Shown here piece after piece: positions 26,810 through 35,438 of a stretch of 64,000 nt of DNA. Source of the stretch: JAAYYM01 sp964483155 (GTDB taxonomy: Bacteria; Bacillota; Clostridia; Lachnospirales; Lachnospiraceae); NCBI GenBank assembly GCA_964483155.1, contig CAZAAC010000003.1, forward strand, positions 29,632 to 93,631. The letters run 5' to 3'. A model generated the notes under the pieces. It was given only the letters and a program-made list of their open reading frames with translations, made no database searches and was not told the origin of the DNA. How positions within the stretch are numbered: position 1 is the first letter of the stretch; every line of letters starts with the position of its first letter. The translations under genes and the position numbers were made by a program.

Positions 26810-27958
26810 TTATATAATATCTTCCCCAGACAGTGCTTTGATTCCATTTATAATAATGCGTGTTTTTTTATCCTCTGGAAGTTTTGTGGATAATACAGTG
26901 CGGATAAATTCTCCTTTAAGAGAAATGTCATTTTGATAGTCTTCTATATTAATTGCAAGCTTAGTTCTGTCATATATTTTAAAATAGAAAAAGTGTTGTG
27001 AAAACTTTCTCGCAAGATACTCTATATCTCTGCTCGTATCTAATTCCACACTTCCTACCATAATTACTTTGACCAAATCTTTAGATGCTATTCCCTCAAT
27101 TTTAAGTTCAATTGCATCCTCTACTTCTTTAGAAGTGAGCAATCCTGTAACATCAATTACCACCTCATGAAAAGTGCGTTTTCCAAATGGAATGAACTGC
27201 TTTTGCAAAACAGTTTCTGCTTTGGCAGTAAGGCCATTACTGCATATCTCATCACCACTATCTATTATCACGAATCCCTTCAATCCACACTCATCAAACC
27301 CTCTGCCTTCAAGACACCCACTATAGCAATACACACCGCGTTTATCCAATTCCTGCATTTTATAACTGTGTAAATGCCCAAGTGCCAGATAATCAATATT
27401 TTTTCCTTTCAGCTCACGCAAATTCACAATCTCTGTTTGTTCGCCAACATAGTAATTTGATTCCTGCCCATGTAAGACAACGATATTAATCATATTTTGC
27501 TCTAAGTAAAGTGTGTCATAAATACTCCTATTATTTTCCGCGCATAGTTCAGCTCCTGTAATCGCAATATTTCCATAAAAATATGTGCGCCAATCCGTTC
27601 CAAATAATTTCAAGTTCTGTGGAACTATCTCTCTGTCTCTTAGAAACCTGTCTTCGTTTGACCCACTTGCCACACTTCCTTTTTCTTTATCATGATTTCC
27701 TCTTATATAAAGAAAATCAATCTCGGGGTGATTTACGATTACCTCCCAGACTATATTCTGCGTCTTAATAGAAATCCTATTTGTATCAAACAAGTCCCCA
27801 GCTATGATAATCACGTGCACCTCATGTGCGACAGCATAGTCAACCATTGCGCAAAAAGTAAGCAGGAGTTCTTGCTTTCTCTGCTTCGCCTGCTCTTTTG
27901 TTAAATTTATTTCCATTTTAGAATCTAAATGCACATCTGCACAGTGTATGATTTTCAC
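26810..27958 (-). CDS. SbcD/YhaO-like DNA-repair exonuclease (metallophosphoesterase)
   Basis: A 382-residue calcineurin-type phosphoesterase. All metal-binding motifs are present: HCADVHLDS, IIAGDLFD, IRGNHDKE, VVLHGQ and LGHLHSYK. A C-terminal capping region of about 130 residues completes the SbcD/YhaO layout. It starts at GTG (27958) with AGGAGG 6 nt upstream; the longer frame to 28027 runs through the promoter. It is first in an operon with the SbcC-like ATPase, the LytTR regulator and the DUF3021-like protein. Confidence 0.88.
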   Translation of the reverse strand: MKIIHCADVHLDSKMEINLTKEQAKQRKQELLLTFCAMVDYAVAHEVHVIIIAGDLFDTNRISIKTQNIVWEVIVNHPEIDFLYIRGNHDKEKGSVASGSNEDRFLRDREIVPQNLKLFGTDWRTYFYGNIAITGAELCAENNRSIYDTLYLEQNMINIVVLHGQESNYYVGEQTEIVNLRELKGKNIDYLALGHLHSYKMQELDKRGVYCYSGCLEGRGFDECGLKGFVIIDSGDEICSNGLTAKAETVLQKQFIPFGKRTFHEVVIDVTGLLTSKEVEDAIELKIEGIASKDLVKVIMVGSVELDTSRDIEYLARKFSQHFFYFKIYDRTKLAINIEDYQNDISLKGEFIRTVLSTKLPEDKKTRIIINGIKALSGEDII

Positions 27959-27998
27959 TTTTCCTCCTGCTTTAGACCTCTTTTGTTTTATTTTTTTT

Positions 27999-28027
27999 AT
28001 TATAGCATATAAGAATTGCAAAAGCAA
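27999..28027 (-). promoter_or_regulatory. promoter for the SbcD/SbcC-like operon
   Basis: Minus-strand TTGCTT, 17-bp spacer ending in TGC, TATAAT. The perfect, TGn-extended -10 lies 41 bp upstream of the GTG start at 27958. It is back to back with the promoter of the CorC-like gene. Confidence 0.7.
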
Positions 28028-28049
28028 ACATACGTTTCCTGCTATTTGC

Positions 28050-28077
28050 TTGACAATTCATGTATATATGCTGTAAT
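28050..28077 (+). promoter_or_regulatory. promoter for the CorC-like gene
   Basis: TTGACA (28050-28055), 16-bp spacer, TGTAAT (28072-28077). Transcription would begin near 28084, after the first in-frame ATG at 28060. This supports the TTG at 28129 as the true start of the downstream gene. Confidence 0.65.
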
Positions 28078-28128
28078 ATTCCTATTGATACTAGTACATA
28101 TTTCATTTATATAAGGAGTGATATTATT

Positions 28129-29445
28129 TTGGATACCGATGGTGTCTTGCAATGGGGTTTTTTAGTTCTACTACTACTATTATCTGCTTTTTTTTCATCT
28201 GCTGAAACGGCTTTCATTACTGTAAATAGGATACGCTTGCGTACTCTTATGAATGAGGGTGATAAACGTGCAGCGCGTGTTATAAAATTACTCGATCAAC
28301 GCAGTAAGCTACTTAGTGCTGTACTCATTGCAAATAATATAATTAATATCTCTGCTTCAGCAATTGCTACTTCTTTAACAATTAAAATATGGGGTAGTAC
28401 AAGTATTGGTGTCATGACAGGCGTATTGACTCTATTAATATTAGTATTTGGAGAAATAACGCCAAAAAATCTGGCAACTTTCTATTCTGAAAAGATTTCT
28501 CTTTATTATGCATCAGTCATTTGGGTTGTTATAAAAGCACTGACTCCCATTATTTTTATTATTAATAAATTGTCGGATGGAATTATGCATCTATTTCGTA
28601 TTGATGTGTCGGCAATCCACTCAGCTATGACAGAAAATGAACTGAGAACCATCGTTGATGTCAGTCATGAGGATGGTGTGATTGAAAAAGAAGAACGACA
28701 AATGATATATAATGTATTTGACTTTGGAGATTCTCTCGCCAAAGATATAATGATTCCACGTGTTGACATGTCTAGTGTAAGTGTTGATGCAACATGGGAA
28801 GAAGTAAGAACAGTTTTTCTTGAGGAAAAATATACAAGACTTCCTATTTTTGAAACTTCCAATGATAATATAATCGGGCTAATCAACATTAAAGATATGT
28901 TATTTTATGAACATTGGGAGGATTTTCACATCCGTGATATTATGCGAGATGCAAATTTTACTTTTGAATATAAAAAGACCTCAGAGCTTTTGTTAGAAAT
29001 GCGTGAAAACTCGATTGGTATGGTCATGGTATTGGATGAATATGGCGCCACTGCTGGTCTGATCACTTTAGAAGACCTATTAGAAGAAATCGTCGGAGAA
29101 ATTAGAGATGAATTTGATGATGACGAACAAAACTATATACAGAAAAACGGAGATTATGAATATTTAATCGAAGGCTCCATGAAACTAGATGATATTAACG
29201 ATGCACTAGAATTACCGCCAGAGCTAATGCTATATTCAGATGATTATGACTCTATCGGCGGGCTGATTATTGAAAAGCTAGACCGTATTCCAGAAGAAAA
29301 AGAGTCAGTTATACTCAGTAATGAAATTATATTGCAGGTTGCAGATATGGACAAAACACGTATTGATAAAGTACTTATGACTTTGCCATCTACCACAGAT
29401 TATGAAGAGACCAAACCACGTAATGAAGAAGAACCGGAGGATTAA
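28129..29445 (+). CDS. CorC/CNNM-type hemolysin-family membrane protein
   Basis: A 438-residue protein. An N-terminal DUF21 (CNNM) membrane domain has about four helices (WGFLVLLLLLSAFFSSAETA is the signature). Two CBS domains follow (VMIPRVDM-like IMIPRVDMSSVSVDATWEEV; RDANFTFEYKKTSELLLEM), then a CorC_HlyC domain (DYDSIGGLIIEKLDRIPEE). Family members are implicated in Mg2+/Co2+ handling; the name hemolysin is historical. The TTG start at 28129 is chosen because AAGGAG lies 10 nt upstream and the promoter places the transcript start after the ATG at 28060. The stop lies within a palindrome shared with the opposing gene. Confidence 0.88.
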   Translation: MDTDGVLQWGFLVLLLLLSAFFSSAETAFITVNRIRLRTLMNEGDKRAARVIKLLDQRSKLLSAVLIANNIINISASAIATSLTIKIWGSTSIGVMTGVLTLLILVFGEITPKNLATFYSEKISLYYASVIWVVIKALTPIIFIINKLSDGIMHLFRIDVSAIHSAMTENELRTIVDVSHEDGVIEKEERQMIYNVFDFGDSLAKDIMIPRVDMSSVSVDATWEEVRTVFLEEKYTRLPIFETSNDNIIGLINIKDMLFYEHWEDFHIRDIMRDANFTFEYKKTSELLLEMRENSIGMVMVLDEYGATAGLITLEDLLEEIVGEIRDEFDDDEQNYIQKNGDYEYLIEGSMKLDDINDALELPPELMLYSDDYDSIGGLIIEKLDRIPEEKESVILSNEIILQVADMDKTRIDKVLMTLPSTTDYEETKPRNEEEPED

Positions 29446-29456
29446 TCCTCCGGTTC
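29431..29456. terminator. palindrome overlapping two convergent gene ends
   Basis: A perfect 26-bp palindrome: GAACCGGAGGATT joined to its own complement. It contains the stop codon of the CorC-like gene and touches the last base of the opposing GHKL-like gene. T-rich sequence follows on the minus strand (TTCTTC) and less clearly on the plus strand. It probably acts as a bidirectional terminator. Confidence 0.7.
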
Positions 29457-29839
29457 TATTGCTTTGGCTCTTTTACATGAATAGATAATTGATTGACTTG
29501 ATCGTAATGATATCTGTACTCTCCTGTTAAACACTTAATTAGAACAAAAGATAATTCTTTTTCATCTGCAACTTCGAAAAGATTATATTTTTCTCCGTCA
29601 TAGATAAAATCAATTCTAGCCTCATGATTATCCAGACAAATGATAGAAAACTCAATATTCTGTGTATGTAACAGCAAATGATTAATCACTACCTCTTCAA
29701 TCAGCAACTGTACCGAACGAATCTTCTTTAAGTCCAATCCTCTATGTCTGCAAAACTCCTCACACTCCACATAAAATAAATGAAAATCGAACTTTCCCTC
29801 TATAATCGACACTTTGTATGCATCATCACCGCATTGCAT
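29456..29839 (-). CDS. small GHKL/RsbW-like ATPase-fold protein, function unknown
   Basis: A 127-residue protein. The helix VQLLIEEVVINHLL resembles the N-box of GHKL (RsbW-type) ATPases, and the later IDFIYDGEKYN sits where the G1 strand (DxGxG) would be, but the canonical DxGxG is missing. It may be a degenerate anti-sigma-factor-like domain. GGAGAAGG precedes the ATG. It is a single gene with its own promoter and no visible anti-anti-sigma or sigma partner. The assignment is tentative. Confidence 0.5.
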   Translation of the reverse strand: MQCGDDAYKVSIIEGKFDFHLFYVECEEFCRHRGLDLKKIRSVQLLIEEVVINHLLLHTQNIEFSIICLDNHEARIDFIYDGEKYNLFEVADEKELSFVLIKCLTGEYRYHYDQVNQLSIHVKEPKQ

Positions 29840-29885
29840 TATATCCTTCTCCTAATTCATTTCAAACTTCTTTTGAACATTTTCC

Positions 29886-29914
29886 ATTATACAACATTTC
29901 CAACTATATGTCAC
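29886..29914 (-). promoter_or_regulatory. promoter for the GHKL-like gene
   Basis: Minus-strand GTGACA, 17-bp spacer, TATAAT: 11 of 12 consensus bases, 47 bp upstream of the start at 29839. The rest of the gap 29840-30010 contains two copies of the 11-mer ATATTGTAGAA and nothing else recognised. Confidence 0.7.
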
Positions 29915-30010
29915 TACAAATATAACTATATAATTGATACTATCGTTGATAAATAGGGAGTATTTGAGAAAAAACTGTTCTACAATATCATCATTCTACA
30001 ATATAATACA

Positions 30011-30820
30011 TCAGTCTAAATTCAATTTATTCTTCATCATATAGTTCGTAACAAAATAACTTGCCACACTAAAAACTAATGTTATTACAAGTGACATAAT
30101 GAAAACTGCATTAAAGTAATCAATAACCGCTTCGGCACTACTTAAATCCATAGCCTTCTTCCATATACCAAATGCAAACATAGAAATTGTTGTAATAATC
30201 TGCATTAAGAAATACAGCGCACCATATGCTATAAAGGATCCTAGCACTTTATGCTTTGTCATCATTTGTCCTAATGAAATCGATAAGAAAATCCATAGTA
30301 TGGAATAAACTGCACTTGAAATAAACATAAATATCATTAGAATGACTATAGCCGCAAATGAAGATCCTGCAAAATAAGTTTCAATACCATTAGCAATCTC
30401 TCTGTATAGTGACTGCATATCCGCTGGATCAATGCTTCCTAAAATCAAAATCGCCGCAGAACCCATAACAAAAATACTTGTAATAATAATCCATATACTC
30501 CCTATTAATGTTTTGGCACAAATAATTTCATGCGTTGTGACTGGAAGTGTATGAAGCAGATAACTTTCATCACTGTATACGGTTTTATAAAATCTGACAG
30601 CCAGATAGATAGAGCAAGCAATACTGACTGTAAATAAACTCAAAATGTAAAGTGTTAAACTTAAAGTTCCGATTACCATAATAACTTCATTATCTGTTTC
30701 AAATAGCTTTGTTCCTAGCATAATTCTTCCTATAATGGTAATCAGAATAAGCACAGCATTTGCTGGTAGTAGTACCTTCATAGTAGCATTCCACTCATGT
30801 TTAATTAATTTTCCTAACAT
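30011..30820 (-). CDS. ABC-2-type transporter permease
   Basis: A 269-residue membrane protein with six predicted helices (for example VLLPANAVLILITIIGRIML and IVILMIFMFISSAVYSILWI). It lies directly after, and overlaps by 7 bp, the gene for an ABC ATPase that follows a YtrA-type GntR regulator. Such GntR/ATPase/permease operons resemble the B. subtilis ytr operon, which responds to cell-wall antibiotics. The substrate is unknown. There is no clear terminator after it. Confidence 0.85.
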   Translation of the reverse strand: MLGKLIKHEWNATMKVLLPANAVLILITIIGRIMLGTKLFETDNEVIMVIGTLSLTLYILSLFTVSIACSIYLAVRFYKTVYSDESYLLHTLPVTTHEIICAKTLIGSIWIIITSIFVMGSAAILILGSIDPADMQSLYREIANGIETYFAGSSFAAIVILMIFMFISSAVYSILWIFLSISLGQMMTKHKVLGSFIAYGALYFLMQIITTISMFAFGIWKKAMDLSSAEAVIDYFNAVFIMSLVITLVFSVASYFVTNYMMKNKLNLD

Positions 30821-31512
30821 GCAAACACCTCCCTGAACAAAGCGTCTACCGACTTATTTTTTGTCTCCCTGATTTCATCGACAGCTGAATGCATTGTCAC
30901 TTCGCCATTTTTGATAAATATTACATCATCAAGTACTGACTCGATATCCGAGATTAAGTGCGTAGAAATTAAGATAGAAGCGTTTTCATTATAATTGGTA
31001 ATGATTGTATTAAGAATATAATCCCTTGCTGCTGGATCCACTCCTGCGATTGGTTCATCTAATACGTAGAGATCAGCCTCACGACTCATTACAAGAATAA
31101 GCTGTACCTTCTCCTTAGTTCCTTTTGATAGCGTACGTAGTTTGCTCTCAGGATCGATTCCGAGATTCTGAAGCATTGTATAGGCCCTGTCTTTTCTGAA
31201 ATCCGGATAAAAATCAGAGAAATACTCTACTAAATCTTCTACCTTCATCCATGAGTTTAAGTATGTTTTTTCTGGAAGATATGAAATAATCTTCTTTGTC
31301 TCAACGCCAGGCGTGCTTCCTTTTATTACTACACTCCCCGCGGTTGGTGTTAACAAGCCGTTAATCAATTTGATTAATGTGGTCTTTCCACTACCATTAG
31401 GTCCAAGAAGACCTATAATTTTGCCACTTTCTATTGAAAGGTTCAAGTTGTCTAATGCTGTTGTCGTACCATATTTCTTTGTTAAATTGTGACATTCAAG
31501 TAATATGCTCAC
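30814..31512 (-). CDS. ABC transporter ATP-binding protein
   Basis: A 232-residue ATPase. Walker A GLLGPNGSGKTTLIKL; signature segment LSKGTKEKVQL (a degenerate LSGGQ typical of this BcrA/YtrB-like group); Walker B ADLYVLDEPIAGVD; switch His in LISTHLISD. Overlaps the permease gene by 7 bp and the GntR gene by 4 bp, so all three are one translational unit. Confidence 0.93.
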   Translation of the reverse strand: MSILLECHNLTKKYGTTTALDNLNLSIESGKIIGLLGPNGSGKTTLIKLINGLLTPTAGSVVIKGSTPGVETKKIISYLPEKTYLNSWMKVEDLVEYFSDFYPDFRKDRAYTMLQNLGIDPESKLRTLSKGTKEKVQLILVMSREADLYVLDEPIAGVDPAARDYILNTIITNYNENASILISTHLISDIESVLDDVIFIKNGEVTMHSAVDEIRETKNKSVDALFREVFAC

Positions 31513-31880
31513 TTTATTTCCCCCTTTGCTGCTTTTTGAATCAATTCTATTGTCTCTTCATTACTGAATCCGAATTGGTTCATTTTCTCAAAAAACACAT
31601 TGATTTGTTCTGTTGCCAAGCGAGCTTTGACTTCATCTATCATCTTTGTATCCTCCGTTACGATTCTGCCACTTGTTCGCATTGTACTAATCAAGCCGCT
31701 TCTTTCTAATTCCGACAATGCTTTCTGCATTGTATTGGGATTGACCGCCGCTTCAGCTGCCAATTCCCTGACTGATGGGATTTTATCTCCCGCTACATAG
31801 ATACCGGCGACGATTCTTATCTGAATCTCATCGATAATCTGTGCATATATTGGTCTGTCTCCGTCAAGTTTCCATGCCAT
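31509..31880 (-). CDS. YtrA-subfamily GntR transcriptional regulator
   Basis: A 123-residue repressor-type protein. The N-terminal winged helix is PIYAQIIDEIQIRIVAG, then KIPSVRELAAEAAVNPNTMQ and ALSELERSGLISTMRTSGR. The short C-terminal dimerisation tail of about 45 residues is typical of YtrA. The ATG at 31880 is supported by GGAAGGATTGA; ATGs further upstream lie close to the operator. It probably represses its own operon through the palindrome at 31926-31973. Confidence 0.9.
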   Translation of the reverse strand: MAWKLDGDRPIYAQIIDEIQIRIVAGIYVAGDKIPSVRELAAEAAVNPNTMQKALSELERSGLISTMRTSGRIVTEDTKMIDEVKARLATEQINVFFEKMNQFGFSNEETIELIQKAAKGEIK

Positions 31881-31925
31881 TTTATCAATCCTTCCTTCCA
31901 TTTTGAACAACATACTGCAAAACAC

Positions 31926-31987
31926 AAAAAGTGTATTACTGTATTATGTTCTTAATACAATGATACACTTTTTATTTTATTTGTCAA
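31926..31987 (-). promoter_or_regulatory. promoter and probable GntR operator of the ABC operon
   Basis: A 48-bp interrupted palindrome (31926-31973): AAAAAGTGTAT, 3 nt, TGTATTA, 6-nt centre, TAATACA, 3 nt, ATACACTTTTT. Overlapping it on the minus strand is a promoter: TTGACA (31982-31987), 16-bp spacer, TATCAT (31960-31965). The -10 box lies inside the palindrome, so a bound dimer would block RNA polymerase. The regulator gene begins 46 bp downstream. That this is the operator of that regulator is inference. Confidence 0.8.
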
Positions 31988-31995
31988 CTCTTTTT

Positions 31996-33372
31996 TTACA
32001 AATTAGCACCGTTTGTCTCTATTATGTGCTTATACCAGTATGCTGAATCCTTTAAGACTCTCTTTTGTGTTTGAAAATCTACATATACAAGTCCAAATCT
32101 TTCGTTAAACCCTTCACCCCACTCGAAATTGTCCGTAAATGCCCATTGGAAATATCCTCTGACATCAACGCCTTCTGCTATGGCGTCCTTAAGTCGCCCT
32201 AAATAACGAGCCAGAAAATCGATACGATTAGGATCATGTACTTTTCCATCAAGAGAAACTGTGTCATGACAAGCCATACCATTTTCAGTAATATATATCG
32301 GAATGCCTTTATAACGCTCACTAATTAATTTGGGTCCCCAATATAAACATTCGTAGGCTACCGGCCAGTTCATTGACGTCTTCGGAAATCCTGCATATTT
32401 GGTAACTACCTCCCACTCTGCATCCTTGCTTGCCCGTATCATTTCGCCGTTATAAATATTCTGTCCCAGAAAATCAATGGGTTGAGAAATAAGTTTCATA
32501 TCTTCCTCTGTGATTTCTGGCAAGTAATCCTTATATTTTATCAATCCATCCTCTGGATAGTGTCCCAATAGTACTGGATCCATCCACCATGCCAAATTCC
32601 ATGTCCAATTCCCCATACCCTCTGGACACGAAAACAGATGTCTTCTGGTCGCTTCAATATCATTAGGACTAAGTGTCTCAGGAAAACTAATTTGTCCCGT
32701 CGGTGCAAATCCAACTTCAATCTTTTGTTTCGCATGCGCACGCAACGCTTTTACAGCTGCTCCATGAGCCTTAAGTGCATTATGTGCCATCTGGAACAGA
32801 TCTGCATTCATACATTGCAATCCAGGTGCGTTGCAGCCTTTCAGATAACCGAGTCCAATAAAACACTGTGGTTCATTAATCGTAATAAACTTAGTCACTC
32901 GATCAGAAAACCGTTCTGCCACCAAGGCAGCATACTCTGCAAACCAGTCAACAGCGTCATCATTAAGCCACCCGCCTTTTTTATGTAGCGCATAAGGATA
33001 TTCCCAGTGAAACAAGGTAATATATGGCTCAATATCATTTGCCAGCAACTCATCTATTACAGCATTATAGAAATCAATACCTTTTTCGTTAACCTGCCCA
33101 ATGCCATTTGGCAATATTCTTGTCCAATTTAGTGAAAAACGATATGCTTTGATTCCACATTCTTTCATCAGTTTAATATCATCTTTATATCTTATATAAA
33201 ATTCACAGGCAACAGAGGCATCACGCCCTTCATATATTTTACCTTCTTCTTTTACAAACACATCCCAAATGCTCTTTCCCTTACCATCTGCATCTATCGA
33301 GCCTTCTATCTGATAAGAAGATGATGCTGTTCCCCATACAAAATCATTACTAAAATTGCGTTCCATTCCCAT
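31996..33372 (-). CDS. glycoside hydrolase family 1 beta-glucosidase / phospho-beta-glucosidase group
   Basis: A 458-residue cytoplasmic enzyme. N-terminal FVWGTASSSYQIEG is the family signature. Acid/base is Glu167 in FITINEPQCF and nucleophile is Glu363 in IYITENGMA. The C-terminal WAFTDNFEWGEGFNERFGL is that of non-phosphorylated-substrate beta-glucosidases, since phospho-specific enzymes usually have a different loop here. The ATG at 33372 follows a GGGTGA site; the frame extends further upstream into the preceding gene. It begins 19 bp after the sugar-sensor/GGDEF gene, with which it is probably co-transcribed. Confidence 0.92.
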   Translation of the reverse strand: MGMERNFSNDFVWGTASSSYQIEGSIDADGKGKSIWDVFVKEEGKIYEGRDASVACEFYIRYKDDIKLMKECGIKAYRFSLNWTRILPNGIGQVNEKGIDFYNAVIDELLANDIEPYITLFHWEYPYALHKKGGWLNDDAVDWFAEYAALVAERFSDRVTKFITINEPQCFIGLGYLKGCNAPGLQCMNADLFQMAHNALKAHGAAVKALRAHAKQKIEVGFAPTGQISFPETLSPNDIEATRRHLFSCPEGMGNWTWNLAWWMDPVLLGHYPEDGLIKYKDYLPEITEEDMKLISQPIDFLGQNIYNGEMIRASKDAEWEVVTKYAGFPKTSMNWPVAYECLYWGPKLISERYKGIPIYITENGMACHDTVSLDGKVHDPNRIDFLARYLGRLKDAIAEGVDVRGYFQWAFTDNFEWGEGFNERFGLVYVDFQTQKRVLKDSAYWYKHIIETNGANL

Positions 33373-33391
33373 TTTTTTCACCCATTTCAAG

Positions 33392-35320
33392 TCATAACAA
33401 TCTATCCTGTCTTCGCATTTCTTTTTTCTTTTTCTTATTTTCATACATCCTATGATCAGCCTCTTCTATTGCGTCTTCCATAATGTCTCCTGCGCTCGGG
33501 TTCGCAATATAGTATCCAATGCTGGCCTCAAGTTTGTATTTCCAATTGGAGGTGCTGTTAAATAGACGCATTTCTTCATATAACATATCAATATAGTCAT
33601 TCGCATACTTCTCATCTGCACAACATGCAATAACAACAAATTCATCACCGCCATAACGCATAATTGCTTCACCATGACGCTTTTTTTCTTTTAAAATGAT
33701 AGCAAAAGTCTTAATAAATAGGTCGCCTTCCTCGTGACCATAGGTATCATTTACCTTCTTTAATTCATCTAGGTCCATGAACAAAATCATTACACTACAT
33801 TTTTTAGCTTCTCCCTCTTCCCACACTTTTCTTCCGTATTTACGAAATCCTGATCGATTATATACGCCCGTTAACGTATCATAGCTCCATACTAAATCCA
33901 ATTTACTAATCATTGTGCGCATAAGCATTTGCTTTCTGATTGTTTCAATTGCATTCCCTATATTCATCAGCCACGTATAAAACAAATTATTTTGTGTCGA
34001 AAAGGTATCATTCCCAATCACACAATATCCGAAACAGCGGTCACGAAAATGTATTGGTGATACTGTATAAAGGAGTTGCTTTTTATTTGAATCCTTTACA
34101 AATTGAAGTAATCCAGCAAAATCAATATCTTCATCCTCCCTATAACGATCACCATCAAAACCAACTAAAAGTTTTGTTGTGTCACCATACCCTTCTCTTA
34201 AAAAATCTTCTTCCTCTGTACTCTCCTTATACAAATTCAATTTGTCATCTTCATTTGAAAAATCATCACATAGGAAAAAGTACATTTCCTCACATTCTAT
34301 CTTTGGAATATACAACTTCAAGTACTTCTTTAATTGTTCAAACGATTCAACACTTGTCAAATCGACAGACATTCTCTTCGTAATATCTAAATATCTTTCA
34401 TCATTTTTCTTTTGTTCAAAATGCATCTTACGAAATCCGACATTATCAATATGTGTGTGACTTTTACATCCACAGCTTTCTCTAAACACTGCTTCTGTTT
34501 TGACTTCCAAACAAGCGCCTCTGTCTTCTTCCGTCATCCCGCTTAAAAGCTTCTTACACGCAGTATATCCAACTTCTTCCTGTCTTCTTGCAACAGAAGT
34601 AATCGCTGGGACATGGCATTTAGCATCAAAATCATCATCAAATCCTGATATTGCAACATCTTCTGGCACTCTTATTCCGTGATTCATTAATACTTCACAT
34701 GCACCAAGTATCATCACATCATTAGCGGCTATAATCGCCTGTGGAAGCGGAAGTTTTGAATGCAGGAAATGTTCTGTTGCTTCCATTCCACTATCCTTTA
34801 AATAAGTTCCTTTATAGTAAATACGTTCCTGCTCAATCGGAATATTATTCTCGCGAAGCACCTCTAAATAAGCTTCCATTCGCTCGACTGCCTCTTCATT
34901 ACTTAGTGGCCCAGAAATATAGTTGAGACGTGTAAATCCATGTACCTTTACAAAGTGCGATACAATTTCTTTCATCGCTAATTTATTATCAATATATACG
35001 TTATACATATTGGAATCTTCTCTCTCGATCCCGACTGCTGGAATATGTGCCTGTTCAATCTTATAGGCGAGTGTCTCCAACACTTCATCTGATCCAACAG
35101 TACTATTGACCAAAATGACACCGTCAAATTGTGCAAAATCAGGGAGTGTATATATATTATACTCTCCTATATCATGCTCCATATTCTTCTCGTATCTCCT
35201 CGCACACGTAAAAACAAATGCATTAGCTCCTTGCTCATTAATGCATTTTTTTATTCCTGCGATCATTCTGCTGGCGTGATTAACTATAATACCTGACGAA
35301 ATTACAGCAATGTTTTTCAT
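33392..35320 (-). CDS. LacI-type sugar-sensor domain fused to GGDEF diguanylate cyclase
   Basis: A 642-residue cytoplasmic protein. Residues about 1-285 match the ligand-binding domain of LacI/GalR regulators (KNIAVISSGIIVNHASRMIA; NHGIRVPEDVAISGFDDDFD; PAITSVARRQEEVGYTACKK), but there is no helix-turn-helix and no signal peptide. A central region of about 150 residues looks GAF-like. The GGDEF domain occupies about 470-635 with an intact active site (RYGGDEF, residues 555-561) and substrate-binding DTLTGVYNRSGF. The position of the inhibitory RxxD site reads RHGE, so product inhibition may be weak. It precedes a GH1 gene, suggesting that a sugar ligand controls c-di-GMP synthesis. Confidence 0.88.
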   Translation of the reverse strand: MKNIAVISSGIIVNHASRMIAGIKKCINEQGANAFVFTCARRYEKNMEHDIGEYNIYTLPDFAQFDGVILVNSTVGSDEVLETLAYKIEQAHIPAVGIEREDSNMYNVYIDNKLAMKEIVSHFVKVHGFTRLNYISGPLSNEEAVERMEAYLEVLRENNIPIEQERIYYKGTYLKDSGMEATEHFLHSKLPLPQAIIAANDVMILGACEVLMNHGIRVPEDVAISGFDDDFDAKCHVPAITSVARRQEEVGYTACKKLLSGMTEEDRGACLEVKTEAVFRESCGCKSHTHIDNVGFRKMHFEQKKNDERYLDITKRMSVDLTSVESFEQLKKYLKLYIPKIECEEMYFFLCDDFSNEDDKLNLYKESTEEEDFLREGYGDTTKLLVGFDGDRYREDEDIDFAGLLQFVKDSNKKQLLYTVSPIHFRDRCFGYCVIGNDTFSTQNNLFYTWLMNIGNAIETIRKQMLMRTMISKLDLVWSYDTLTGVYNRSGFRKYGRKVWEEGEAKKCSVMILFMDLDELKKVNDTYGHEEGDLFIKTFAIILKEKKRHGEAIMRYGGDEFVVIACCADEKYANDYIDMLYEEMRLFNSTSNWKYKLEASIGYYIANPSAGDIMEDAIEEADHRMYENKKKKKEMRRQDRLL

Positions 35321-35438
35321 GATATGATATCAATCCTTCTATATATTTTTATTTCAATATATTTCATTATATATTGTTTTCTTCAAAATATAAACTACTT
35401 TTGCTAAATTATATAAAAACTCTTTATAAATCAGAATA

